Below are positions 1 to 11,692 of a stretch of 37,147 nucleotides of DNA, in pieces. The position numbers and the translations under genes are program-made. Below the pieces are notes generated by a model. The model saw only the letters and a program-made list of their open reading frames with translations. It made no database searches and was not told the DNA's origin. Positions within the stretch are counted from its first letter, which is position 1, and every line of letters starts with the position of its first letter. This DNA comes from Smittium mucronatum (Eukaryota > Kickxellomycota > Harpellomycetes > Harpellales > Legeriomycetaceae). The stretch lies in the NCBI GenBank assembly GCA_001953115.1, contig LSSL01004092.1:1-37147 (forward strand), given 5' to 3'.

Positions 1-135
1 AATCTCTGTGAGCTGTCTCCACTATTCCCAACCAAGAATAGTACAACGCTGTGTGAAATTTTGGTCTAGTGTACTTCGAAAAGTACACTATTAAGCCCCT
101 AAACCACGGAAAGGTATTTCACTCTTAGGGGTCCG
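1..135 (+). ncRNA. Candidate Sm-class structured RNA (snRNA-like), 5' part outside the window
   Basis: Three perfect-stem hairpins follow one another. The first has a 7-bp stem, 21-27 with 36-42. The second has a 10-bp stem, 67-76 with 81-90, closed by a CGAA loop. The third has a 7-bp stem, 96-102 with 125-131. Between the first and second lies AAATTTTGG (56-64), which looks like the Sm-protein site of spliceosomal snRNAs. The third hairpin contains GGTATTTCACTC (113-124), reminiscent of the U1A/U2B''-binding loops of U1 and U2. An Sm site followed by two stem-loops is the order seen in U2, but I do not recognise the U2 branch-site region in the first 20 bases, so the class stays open. The plus orientation is inferred from the Sm-like site. 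It could instead be another structured RNA or a repeat end. Confidence 0.35.
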
Positions 136-3100
136 AAAAAAAGAAAGCTGCTATAATTCATTAAGGTGCAAAAATTATTCAAGTTGTGTTTTCTATAAAT
201 GCATTTGAATCCAATACCATAAGCAAATTAAATGATTAATATAGACTATGTTTCTTTTTTCTCAAGCTTTTTTTTATAGTTTCTTCCAACATTTTTAATA
301 ATCTCTGAAATCAGTCTTTATTAATTTAAATTTAAAAATCGCCTATTAATTGAGGATTTCAAATATATATGCCAATTTTTTATTTTATCTTTAATTTTGA
401 CGAATATTTTTCTGAATTTTTATCGACAAAGAGTGTATTTTTGCAAAATATAGATTAGCTAAATACATTTTTCTCTTTAGCCAAACTAAATGAATACAAT
501 GATAAAATTTTCACTTTTTTTTTAAAAAAATAATATTTATCCATTGGAAGAATTCAAACCAACTAAAGATTTTTCTTTATATTGTTTCAACTTCCCGTAA
601 GTGCTTTATTTTTATTTATCATTATTGGGTTATATACCTAAATTTTCGCGTGTTTATGGATTTATATGTTTCATGCTACAATATTCTGTTATTTAAGCAT
701 ATTATACTTATATGTGGCTATCTATATTAAGAGTTGCAAAAAAAGGTCGAAAAATATTGCATATCCCACCTTTTATTTGGAAGATTAGACCTTGTTAGTA
801 CATGTTCTCAAATTTGAGATTGATTATCACCACATAGCTTATTTGGAGTCTATTGACGAGAGTTTTTTCATTGAAAAAAGTTCATCTTTATTCGTTCTTT
901 TTTTATTATTTCATAAAGGGTTTAAAATTTCTAATATGTGGATCTATTAATCATCCATATTTTTGGAATTTTTTTTTTAATGGGATGGAATTAACGCCGA
1001 AATATTAAAGACTCCAACCTTCCCCTACGCGATTTCTACCATAAGTTTTATATCCTATTTATTATAAATTTTACTTTTATTAAATAAACAAAAATTATTA
1101 TTTAATAAAATAATGCACATCCCTTTAATTTATAATTTAAATTGTGAAAAAAATAAGTTTTTTTTGGAAAAAACCTGTATTAAAAAAGCTAATTGATCCT
1201 GTGCTAATTATCTTTAAAGGTTGTAAAATAATCACCATTTCATAAAAATCTATTATCCACTCATGTATTAACCTTTTATTGACAATTCAGGGATACAAAT
1301 TATTTTATTTATAAATTCCATTAACTATAGAGATAATTTTAATTCAAACCTCGATATCCGTAAAACTAAAGTAAAAAGATTTCTTTATAGATTTTTTTAT
1401 CGATTCGGAATAACTTACTTATAATTAGTTGATATATTTTTTTTTGGAGTATAAACTTACAGTTTAATAAATTTTGAAATTTTAATATAGAATATTGAAT
1501 AGTGAATATTGAAAATTATTTTTATATATTTAGGGGTTAAATTTCAATATCAATAGTTCCAATTCCCTTATGTGTGTTCGGAATAATGTAAAAAAGAAAA
1601 AAGAGTATTTTTAAAAAAAATCCAAAAACATTTTTTAGAAAAAGAATTAAACCCCTTTTGCAATAACTCAGTCTTTATTCTTGGAACATTTTTCCTGAAT
1701 TTGATGTTTATTTCGGGGTTGTATTAATTTTGGTGACATATGCTGAGAATTTTAAAAGCTATAGTTCAAAAAATAAAGCACTATTACAGCTATATTATCT
1801 CATTTATAGATGGTCTATATCTTAATAATAGCTTATGAAATGGGTTTTTTAGTTATTTTCCAAAATATTTTATGCTTTAGGTCTTGGGCTCTTATTTTGA
1901 AGGGTGATAGAAATAAAACTCTACTAAAATACATGTAAATTTTTGAAACGAATTTTTCTATCTGATCATCCTTCATATATATTTCAATTGCTTTTTTCAT
2001 TTTTTTTATTTTTGAAAATAAGGGTCTTATTAACGGGATAAAATTCAAATGTTACTTCGTTTGGATTTATGTAATTTGTCAAAAGGCAACTGTTTTCCTT
2101 TTTGATATTTTTTTAAAATAAATATGAATTTTCATTTCTTCGAAATCGTATAGTTTTCCTTCTAGTTCCATTATTTAAATCTCAACTTAATACAATAAAA
2201 AGTTGCTAAATGCTAAAAAAATCTTTTTTAAAACATTAATTGTTTAATATTGTGGAATAAAATCATTGATTTTATATTGATCTCTAAGACTAAAAAACTA
2301 TTAAACAGCTATCCAGATTAGCTCTTTAATATTTCATTAAATATTAAACTGTTTTTACATGTTTAATCTTAGTATCAAATTTTTGTATTGAAAAAAATGA
2401 CTAAAATACTGGTTAAATTAACAAAAATTTAATTTAAAAATATTTTTTAATGAATTGTATTATTTATTTATTCATACTGTAACTTGATATTATAAATTAA
2501 TGTATTTTAAATCAAAATAAAAACATTATTATAATAATTTTTTCAATATATAAAATATGTTTCAGCAAGACACTCTTTATAATCTGCTTTTTTTTTGTTA
2601 ATATATTCACTGGTTACTTTTATACGAAAATTATTTATTTTGATCTTATTTTAATTTCTCAGAAATATTCTTCAACAGGAATTTTCGTGAAAATTAAAAA
2701 TGAATGTATTTTATAACATTAAAACAAATTTTAAAAACGAGAATTTAACAAGATTAAAATTTTGAATATTCTCATAAATAATTTCGTTTATTATGGTATC
2801 TGAAATGTGATAGAAATGTACATTGGGAAGAGAAAAGATATAAATAATAAATTACCACAATTGTGCCATTTATTTTTTAGAGAATTTTTAAAACCCGATT
2901 ATTTATGTGATCCAATATTCTGTTCACTAGCATATATATATGTGTACGTACATATAAATTAAATTTATTAGAGATTTTTGGGAAGTTTTCTCTCGCCTAT
3001 TTTATTTTCAATAAAGTAATTTTACGGATATTTTATGTTCTTATTCCTCTTTTAAGGAAGGTATGGTTTAAATTTATTTGAAAAGAATCAAAAATCATGC

Positions 3101-3925
3101 CACCCAACTCTTTTTTAATTATTTGGAATTTATATAACTTTTGGTCATTATTAAAAATTCTTAAAATCAAAATAAGATTTAGTGTATCCAATAATTCCTT
3201 CATATTTATTGGCTGGAATTTATACCTTTTTAAACTCTAGTGGTTTTATACTAGAATTTAATATTAGTATATATTTATTCTTATTTTTATTTTTATTTTT
3301 TTTGATAATCTTTCTTAAAGCTTCTAAAAATTTGTATATCAAAGGTATTTAAATCTAAAATTTAGAAGGACATTTTTTTATTTTTAATAATAATTAAAAA
3401 TCGAATAAAAAACTTTATGCTTTTATATAGAAAAAAATTCGCTTACGTATTTTTTACACCAAAAAAATTGTTAAGCACAATCAAAAAACAAACAGAGTAA
3501 ACAAGTTTTTTTTGATTTGGTTTCGATCTGCTTTTAATTTTTTTTTTAACTATGCTATTTTATTTACTATTTAAATAATACATTTTCACTTATCCTTTTT
3601 GAAAATGTAGCTTTGCACTTTAAATTTAATTTAAAATAAATATATACATTTAAATTCGAACGTTTTCACATAAATTTTTTTAAATAATTTAATTATTCGC
3701 ACATAAATTTCTTGCTAAGTTATAATTTTTATTCTATTTACTCCGTCTGAAATAGACCTTTTTTTAAAGCTTTTTTATGGTTAATTTTTATGGATATCGC
3801 CTTTATTTTAGCCTAATTTCAATGTTTTTATGCTTTTTTTGAGCAATAATCAGCATATTTTTGCTTTTTAAATTCAGTAATAAATATAAAGCAATTTACA
3901 TCTGTTCGATTAAAATTTATTGTAT

Positions 3926-3940
3926 GTGGGGGGAGGGGGG
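3926..3940. repeat. G-tract island
   Basis: Two G runs separated by one A stand alone in very AT-rich DNA. It belongs to a set of similar islands across the window. Confidence 0.5.
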
Positions 3941-5501
3941 TATTGTATTTATAATTTTATCAAGTTGATATTTTCCTATTAAACTGAAATTTCATGTAAA
4001 TAATTCTGATTCGATTAAAAAAAATTTATTTTTATTTTAAAGAACCCCAATTTATCATAAATGTAAAAAAAAATTCAAAAAAAACTATACATCACAAGTT
4101 ATTTTAGAATGTTTTTTTAATTTTTTTTCCCGTTTATAATAATATAAATATACACTTGATTTTCAAATGAAGGATTTCTATAAAATTATTATTATTTTTA
4201 TTGTGCATTTAAATTATCTAGTCCTTTAAGGAATATTTTTATAAAAAATAAATCATATTTAATGATCTCCACCATTATTGATTTTCACCGATAAACCCTT
4301 GAGAGAAACTTCATTTCGAACTTTGGACAAGTAGTTGATGGAATAATCTGATGCATCAAATGTTTTATTTATATATCTAAAAAAAAATTGGCGATATGCT
4401 TAATAACCCCCATTTATATATTTTTTTATAACTATGTATAATTTTTCTAAAAAAAGTTAAAGTACCGTTTATCCAGATAAAAGGTATTGATAGAGACTTT
4501 TTATCCTTAATATGAACTATTAAAGATCATCTGATTCAAATATTAATTGTATTTATTGCTTTTTTGTGATTTCTTTTATCATAAATATCTCTTTCGATTT
4601 TCGATTTTAAATTTGTACAACAAATATAAATATATTTACAAATATTAGACCAATTTGAAGTTCTTTTAAATTTTTATGAAATATTTGGATGGAAATAGTA
4701 TATATTCAATATTTTCCTCGACTTATATTTATTTACTTTTGATCGATTATAATCCAAAAAAATACGGAATTTTTAATATTTCGAAATCTAAAAACTCTAT
4801 TAAATAAAACTTTAATAATCAGAGCTCTTTTATTTATATATCATCTATAAACACTGTATTGAAAATTGCGTCAGAAAAAATGTCTTTTAGAACCAATTCA
4901 TCTGTTTAAACGCTAATTTTCTTTTTTTTGTATATCCATATTTAGTATTTTAATAACAGATAGCATTATTATTTATATTTTCAAATTCACCCCCAATTAA
5001 ATTTCTATTTTATTTCTACGAATAAATTTAATCCATATTCCACAGCCAAAAGTCATTTTTATCGCTGTGGATTTAAAAGGGCATATTTTCTAAATAAATT
5101 TTGTTTATTTTTGAAGTAAATTAATATTTCAAAAAGAGATGAAATAGAGTAGTAAGGAATCCTACTGTATAATTTTTAACGGAGAACATTCAGAAAACTT
5201 GGGTTTTTTGATTAATTATTTTTTGATTTACCTTTTTTAGAAGTGTCATACAGAAAGAAAAAAGCTATTAAAATGATTTATTTTTTAATTTTTTAACTTA
5301 AAAAGGATTAAAATAATATCTGAATCTTACTTTATCTTTGCATCGCATATAATTCTAATAATATTTTATTCATTCATTTAATTATACAAGCATTTTAGTT
5401 TATATAGTGTAGAAAAATAGGGCTGAAGACTTTAAATTAAAATTTTCTTGAAAGTATAGTTATTCATAAAAAAACTTACAAATTTTTCTAAGGACCATTT
5501 T

Positions 5502-5514
5502 GGGGAGGGGGGGG
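5502..5514. repeat. G-tract island
   Basis: GGGG, one A, then eight G, surrounded by AT-rich sequence. It has the same form as the islands at 3926, 11671 and 15808. Confidence 0.5.
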
Positions 5515-6124
5515 TGATCTTCCATGATTATTTCTGTGCATCATTAAATGGCTTTTTTTTATTTTTAAAGTCTATCGATCAATGTAAACATATGAAATGG
5601 TGATTATTTTTTGAATAATATTAAATATTTTTCATTTCTAATAGCCCTGATAGCGTATATTTGCCAAATTAAAAATCTAAGTTAAAAAATTAGACTATTT
5701 GGATTTTATTTTATAACCAGAATATTTTTTCAAACAACTTCAATAGATTTCTACTTTTTTCAATTTCCTCATTTTATAAGAGCATCCAAAATATTAAAGA
5801 TGTTACATATGTATGATTAATTGATAAAATGATGAAATTTTTGCGTAAAAATTCCTATCTGTAAAGTGACAAGACTTTTATTTTCGTTCTACGTTGAGTT
5901 ATGCTATTTTAATGACCTGAAAATCTTTCAATGCTTGAGGAAATCTAATGTTACATATTAGTTTTATTTTTGGTAATTTTTTTTTTTATCTATTTAATTT
6001 TTTTAGTTATGTTTAACCAGTCTTGGGTGATTCCATTTTTAACCTTCTTTAACTTTAATCGTATTTTTCACGTTAATTTATCATCATCCGTTAAACTAAA
6101 TTTTACTAGTTAAAATTTTATATT

Positions 6125-6660
6125 TTTCTCTAGTGCAGGAAATAGCTCAAATGGTTTCATTTGAATTGTTAGAAGATATCATGAGCTCATAGATTACGCT
6201 GTTTGCTCCTTTGGGTTTTTTCTAGAAGTTTTTTTTTTCAAGGAGAAAGCTGAATATAGGAATAGTGATTTTTGTGCTTTCATATCTACTGATTTTTCCC
6301 CTCTGGATGATGACTTAAACCCATCGGAAAACTTGGCTTGAGAAGAGTTAAGAAAGATTTAGTATCATATTTAATAGTAATTCTTTTAAGTTCCGGTTCC
6401 AACCCCCAATAAGGATCTCACCTATTATCCCTGCCGTAGATGCTGTAAAAAAATCATCGTTTTAAGTGCGGTGAGCAATAAAAGAATCATTTTAAGCTTA
6501 GAGAAGGAGCAATCCTGACATCAATTATCTGTTAGGCTAAGGACTAGTGAGCATTTTAGATGATGCGCTTAGCTTTGCCCCACTTCTGATAGTACAGAAA
6601 AAGCTTCGAAGCAAGGATTTGTTGTATTCTAAAAGTATAAGCGATCTGCATCCACCATCT
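6125..6660 (+). mobile_element. Decayed coding repeat, copy 1
   Basis: This stretch is visibly less AT-rich than its flanks and resembles 14880-15430 in order and orientation. The best block starts at TTAAGTTCCG (6386-6395). In one plus frame it reads RISPIIPAVDAVKK, against RFSPVVSTAGAIQK in the other copy. Downstream, ILDDALS and RSKDLLYS match ISDDSLS and RSEDLLRS. Upstream, FLEV, KEK and ISTD match FPEV, KEV and ISTE. Stops and frame changes interrupt both copies, so neither is functional. The changes are largely conservative at protein level, suggesting two relics of one protein-coding element. I do not recognise the family; a retroelement gag-like or transposase-associated protein is possible. 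Confidence 0.45.
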
Positions 6661-8420
6661 ATCATCTATTTTTTTTATAGAAGGTAGAAATTATGCTATT
6701 ATACACATGCTATGGAGCACACAATCATTATACTTGACATCAATAACTAATTTTACATACCCATCACTCGGTACTCGTTTAGAATGTGAATTTTATATAT
6801 TAAATAGAAATATATTTTTAACCGAAATCCTCACCATTATTACTAGTAAAATCGGGTTTACGATGTTATATGCTTAATCGATATGAAAGATATTCAATTC
6901 ACTAACCATTCATAAATTAATCACCTACTTTATTAAAATACAGATTCTTTCTAACATTATATTTTTGAAAAAAGATTTAAAAATAAAAAATAAAAAGATA
7001 ATTTGTACGAGTTACCAATTGATATAGCCTGAAATATCAATTAAGTTCCGACATAATTTAATGTTCTTTTTATTTATTTATTTTCCATTGAATATGTTCT
7101 TTAGAACATTTATCCCCAAAACAATAGCGGCTAACTGAAATAAATTTTACTTATAGTTACTCAATATCAGGAAATATCTTTTTGGTTATAAACGAAATAT
7201 TTTTTAACATGGTTTGCTTTATTAACATGTGCTCTACATTCCACTGAGATTTTTCTCCATGGCTAAGGATTTAAGGGTTATCTTGTGTAGTAGCTAATTA
7301 GAAAGCTTGTTGCACTTTTTTATATATGTACAAAATAATTTATTTTTTTATCATAGTTATCTACCTTGGTCATGAAAGAGAAGAAATAGGTATGTTATTT
7401 TTTCAAAAGAAATTTTTTTTTTGTAAACGAGCGTTCGAATTTATGATGGTTAATATCTTCATCTTGGATACTTAATTTTTCCTAATTTAGGAGTTCGCCC
7501 GTATATTTCCTATCATTTTTATAAAAATTTAGAAGTTTTAAGGTGCCGAACTTCGAAATAATACTTTTGACAACCGAAATCTTTTTAACCAGAAAATGGG
7601 AAACCTCCTTTCATGCATAGTATCTTACATTTTACAAGTAAAGCGGCTGAAATTTTTTAGAAACTATTCGCTTCTATATCAAAAAATAGTACTATTCATA
7701 ACACAATTGCTGCCAAAAGTGTTTTCCAATAAGATATCATGATCCATTTATCAAAAGGAAAAATTAACTGTTTTTTTAATCAATTCACCCAAATATGAAT
7801 CATAATTTGGCCCTTAAGTGCTGATTCAAGTATCTCCTTATCGTGAAATTTTATTTATAATAACATCAGTAAAATCTATGCGAAAAAAAAGTAATAAAAA
7901 AAACTTGCAAGCCAAAAAAATATGTCAATATCCTCTGCGTTAATATGTTCTCCTATTTGTCTACCGGCTGATTACCTAGGGGAAATTGGAATTATATCTA
8001 ATATCTGATATAAAACACCTAGAATTGATTCAAGTAGACGAGATGGCTGAGGAGAAACACATCCATGAGTTAAATCCAACATCAGTAAACACAAATTAAC
8101 TTGAATGGTTAAGCTCCTCGTTAGAACCTACATTTAACAGTTTTAAAATTACGCAGACCACATTATAAATAGTTGGTTTTTTTGTTACGGCTTTCATATA
8201 GAAAGCTGCTAAATTCTGAAACACCATCACACTAAAAAAGTATTGACCGCTCTTACAGGTAGTAAATCAGACTGCACACATTTGGAAACGATCTCCCCTG
8301 TTGTAAACTCACCTGCAACTGATTCTTTTGCATCCGAATATTTGGGGTGATATCACTGCTCCTTACCCAAAGTAGGGCAGCATCAGTGGAATTGTAGTAT
8401 AAAAAAGCTTATTTAGATTT
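6661..8420. other. Low-AT relic zone, probably decayed mobile-element sequence
   Basis: Base composition is closer to coding DNA than the surrounding desert, but no frame stays open beyond a few dozen codons. TTAAGTTCCG recurs at 7041-7050, the same 10-mer that opens the best block of the repeat copies. On the minus strand, about 8120-8040, a short piece reads FVFTDVGFNSWMCFSS, faintly like the first motif of a retroelement RNase H (TDAS..GWG), but nothing around it confirms this. I cannot assign a gene. Confidence 0.3.
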
Positions 8421-9090
8421 ATCGCTTAAAAACGTAGACTACAAGTTATTTTACACTTTGGGGAACATTTTTAAGCATAACGATGTTATCGCATCATTAC
8501 ACGGATTAAACATGTAAAAAATTCATATTTATATTTAACAGTTCAACCTATTCTTGTTAGTTATTTCTACTTATTCCAAATTCAGATTAGGAAAAGTGTA
8601 TTAACTAATCATACGTCATGCTGTTTTGAATTGTCCAATTAAAAATAAATACATATTTTAAGCTACATATCTACTGGATAAAAATTTTAATTGGCCACTA
8701 TCCTTAATAAGAAACGGTTTCGCGTTCTATTAGTGGAGATTAATTTTTTTCACAGCTAATGAAATAAAAAGTTTCTGAGTAGGGGGATAAATTTTGGATC
8801 TGGATATCAAATAATATCAATTTGAGATATAAAAACAGTGAATAAACTGTTATTATTGGATAAATTGGATTCCAAAAAATTAAACAAGACAATATTGCAT
8901 AATATTAGCACTTAATTTTACTTATTTCCGAATCTCCACCGATAAACCCATCAAAAGTGCGTTTAGATTTCATTAGGAAGTCTCTTTTTGAATTCCCAAC
9001 TCCTATTAGCTCTTGTGAAATAAAGGGTTAAGCTCTTCTCTCCTATAAGGTATATTTTTTATTTCCTCATTCTGCAATCTTTTTGAAGAA
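8421..9090. other. Region upstream of SUP35
   Basis: AT-rich sequence with no recognisable gene. The last 90 bases before the SUP35 start are richer in C and T and contain an in-frame TAA at 9046-9048, so the coding region is unlikely to extend upstream within this exon. I see no convincing TATA box or other defined promoter element. Confidence 0.4.
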
Positions 9091-11086
9091 ATGTCAAATC
9101 CTACGGGAAGTCGAATGTTTGATGAGCTGGAGAAGAAGAGCAATGCTTCTCTTCCCAAACTAAATCCTAAAGCATCCGAATTTACACCAGGCCTCAGAGC
9201 AAATGCCAACGTTTTCGTTCCTAGAGGAATTAATCTTTCTAGGCCTCCACAAACAGGTGCACCACAACAATCTTTTGTTCAGAGATCAATCCCTCCACAA
9301 CCTCAGGTTCCAATTCTAGAAGCCAAAATAGCTTCTTTGAAAATTTCCGAAGATCAATCAAACGATTCCAAGGAGGATTTCAAATCCAAATCTATTTCTC
9401 TTTCTGGAATAAACACTCCTAATTCGACACTCGAGGTTACGCCTGCCCCAAATTTTGACAGTTTACAAGCTGCTGAATCTGATAGCAGTGTATCTACCCC
9501 AAAAAGCACCCCAGCTCCCACAAAAACAAAATCCGCTACTAATCAAGGTAATAATTTCACTCTTCAATATGAGATCGGATGTTTTAGTGATTTAGTTTTC
9601 AATTTTTACATTTCGCCGATTTTTTTTTTTGATCTCTCAATACATCAACCTTTTTTCTTCAATTTATTCGATTTTATTTTGTTAAAAATGATTCCTTGCT
9701 TTAGATTCTGATGCTCCCAAAAAATCCAACTCTGCAGCTAATGAACAAAAGTTTGAGCTAAGTCAAGAGGATGAAACTCAATTGATGAACGAGCATTTTA
9801 AAGAACACTACAATGTCATCTTTATTGGTCACGTAGATGCAGGGAAATCTACACTCGGTGGGAACATCTTGTACTTGACTGGTATGGTAGACAAAAGAAC
9901 TCTTGAAAAGTACGAGCGCGAGGCAAAGGAAGCTGGCCGTGAAAGTTGGTACTTAAGTTGGGCTCTTGATACTAATGTGGAGGAAAGAGCAAAAGGTAAA
10001 ACCGTTGAAACAGGTAAAGCTTATTTCGAAACTGATGCTAGAAAGTACACCATCCTTGACGCCCCTGGCCACAAGAATTTCGTCCCAAGCATGTTGGGTG
10101 GTGCTGCTCAAGCTGATGTTGGAGTATTGGTCATTTCCGCAAGAAAGGGTGAGTTTGAGACTGGGTTTGACCGTGGTGGTCAAACCAGAGAACACGCCGT
10201 TCTTGCAAAGACTAGCGGTGTCAAAAAATTGATCATCGCGATTAACAAAATGGACGACCCAACTGTAAAATGGGATAAAGGCCGTTACGATGAAATTCTA
10301 GCAAAACTTACCCCATTCCTTAAGTCCTCTGGCTACAACCCAAAAACTGACTTGATCCCTATCCCGATATCAGGCTTCACTGGCTCAAATGTCAAGGATG
10401 ATGATCGCGTCAATTGTCCTTGGTACACTGGTAAATCCCTGCTAGATACTTTGGATAGCATGGATGCTGTTGATAGAAAGATTAACGCACCTCTTAGAAT
10501 GCCAATCATGGAAAAGTACAGAGATATGGGAACTATAGTAGGAGGAAAAATTGAAGCTGGTTTTCTTAAAGTTGGAAGCAAACTCATTATTATGCCAGAG
10601 AAGAGATTGTGTGAAGTTGCCGCTATATACGGAGAGAACGAACTTGAAATGGAAAGCGCCATCGCTGGTGACAATATCAGAGTAAGGTTGCGTGGTGTTG
10701 AAGAGGAAGATATAAGCGAAGGTAATGTTTTATGCGAAACAAAACAACCATGCAAAGGAACCACAACTTTCGATGCTCAGTTGGTTATTGTAGATGCTAA
10801 GAATATTATCACCAGTGGTTATGAAGCTGTTCTTCATATTCACGCATGTATTGAAGAAGTTGTTCTTTCTGAACTACTTCACTTGATGGACAAGAAGGGC
10901 AGAAAGAGCAGGAAACCACCTCAGTTCGTCAAGAAAGGTCAGTCATGTATTGCCAGATTTACCACCTCCCAACCTATCTGTGTTGAAAAATTCGTCGACT
11001 ATCCTCAACTTGGTCGATTCACTCTTCGTGATGAAGGAAAAACCATTGCTATAGGAAAGGTTATCAAAGTTTTGAATACTGACTAG
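9091..11086 (+). CDS. SUP35: Translation termination factor eRF3 (GTPase), two exons
   Basis: eRF3 binds eRF1 and uses GTP hydrolysis to drive peptide release at stop codons in the cytosol. Exons are 9091-9547 and 9705-11086. The 157-nt intron (GTAATA..TTTAG) joins in frame and gives 612 residues, against 685 in yeast Sup35. The start is the first ATG after an in-frame TAA at 9046. Residues 1 to about 185 form a short, disordered Ser/Pro/Thr-rich N domain. It holds LNPKASEFTP (24-33) and ANANVFVP (37-44), overlapping PAM2-like motifs that would bind poly(A)-binding protein. The GTPase domain shows GHVDAGKS (194-201), KGKTVETG (249-256), DAPGH (271-275) and NKMD (333-336). WYLSWALDTN and GGQTREHA are typical of eRF3 and separate it from eEF1A and Hbs1. 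The C-terminal domain ends with GRFTLRDEGKTIAIGKV, part of the eRF1-binding region. No Gln/Asn-rich prion repeats are seen. GC content is far above the flanks. Confidence 0.97.
9548..9704 (+). other. SUP35 intron
   Basis: Donor GTAATA follows ..AATCAAG; the acceptor is TTTAG before ATTCTGATG. Phase is 1: a G from exon 1 plus AT from exon 2 makes Asp 153. A T-rich tract lies upstream of the acceptor. Reading through the intron meets a stop, so splicing is needed to join the N domain to the GTPase. Confidence 0.9.
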
Positions 11087-11670
11087 TATCCATAAAATTA
11101 TAAGATTTAATTTACATTTGTATCGAGTTGATTTTTTTCCGAATGTTTTTGACTCAACATTTGTATCCATACCCTTTTTTTGCTTATTTTCATCCTCCTA
11201 TCTTTAAATCCAAAATTTCTATTAAATAAACTGGTGTAAAACCAAACAAATATTTTCCTTTTTTTGATTTCTTAATAATTAAAAAAAACATAATTCTTAC
11301 CGGTCTCCTAATTTCTTATGGTTTTAACTGGACCTCTAACAATATTAAAAATACTCATAATTTATGTATTGTAACAAAAATCCTTCTGAAATACAAATAT
11401 GAAACAGTTTAGACTATCTCAATCTGCTATTAGGGAGTTTGTGCCATTTTACTATTTTAGAAAACGGGCACTTTGATTTAGAAATTTGAATTTTTTGGTT
11501 AAATAAGAATTATGTATTTTAAGAAATCTCTCATTAATAAAAAATTGGCTCAATATCTACATTAACTTATTTTTTTTAAAAAAAATATCATAAATATTTT
11601 TTAATATTAAAAACTCTTCAGGTTTTAAAATTTCAGCACAGATTTCTTGGGTATTTTTTCACTTGTGATT

Positions 11671-11692
11671 GGTGGGTGGAGGGAGGGGGGAG
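11671..11692. repeat. G-tract island
   Basis: Five groups of two to six G, split by single T or A bases, in AT-rich flanks. It has enough G runs to form a G-quadruplex in principle. Confidence 0.5.

Larger units (their letters stand above)
136..6124. other. AT-rich intergenic desert
   Basis: This is almost pure A/T with many homopolymer runs and frequent stops in all frames. I see no conserved protein motif, tRNA or exon-like GC rise. The only breaks in composition are two G-tract islands, at 3926-3940 and 5502-5514, listed separately. The 71-codon open frame at 1833-2048 on the minus strand is lysine- and isoleucine-rich and looks like chance. Confidence 0.6.

Noticed and set aside
2920..2960. 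TATA/GTAC-rich near-palindrome
   Set aside because: It is an imperfect inverted repeat of simple AT/GT sequence, common in this composition.
9091..9700. Prion-like domain in eRF3
   Set aside because: The N domain is Ser/Pro/Thr-rich and has no Gln/Asn-rich oligopeptide repeats like those of budding yeast.
9966..10764. Several open frames overlapping the eRF3 GTPase exon on both strands
   Set aside because: They lie inside a well-supported coding exon in other frames and show no motif of their own.
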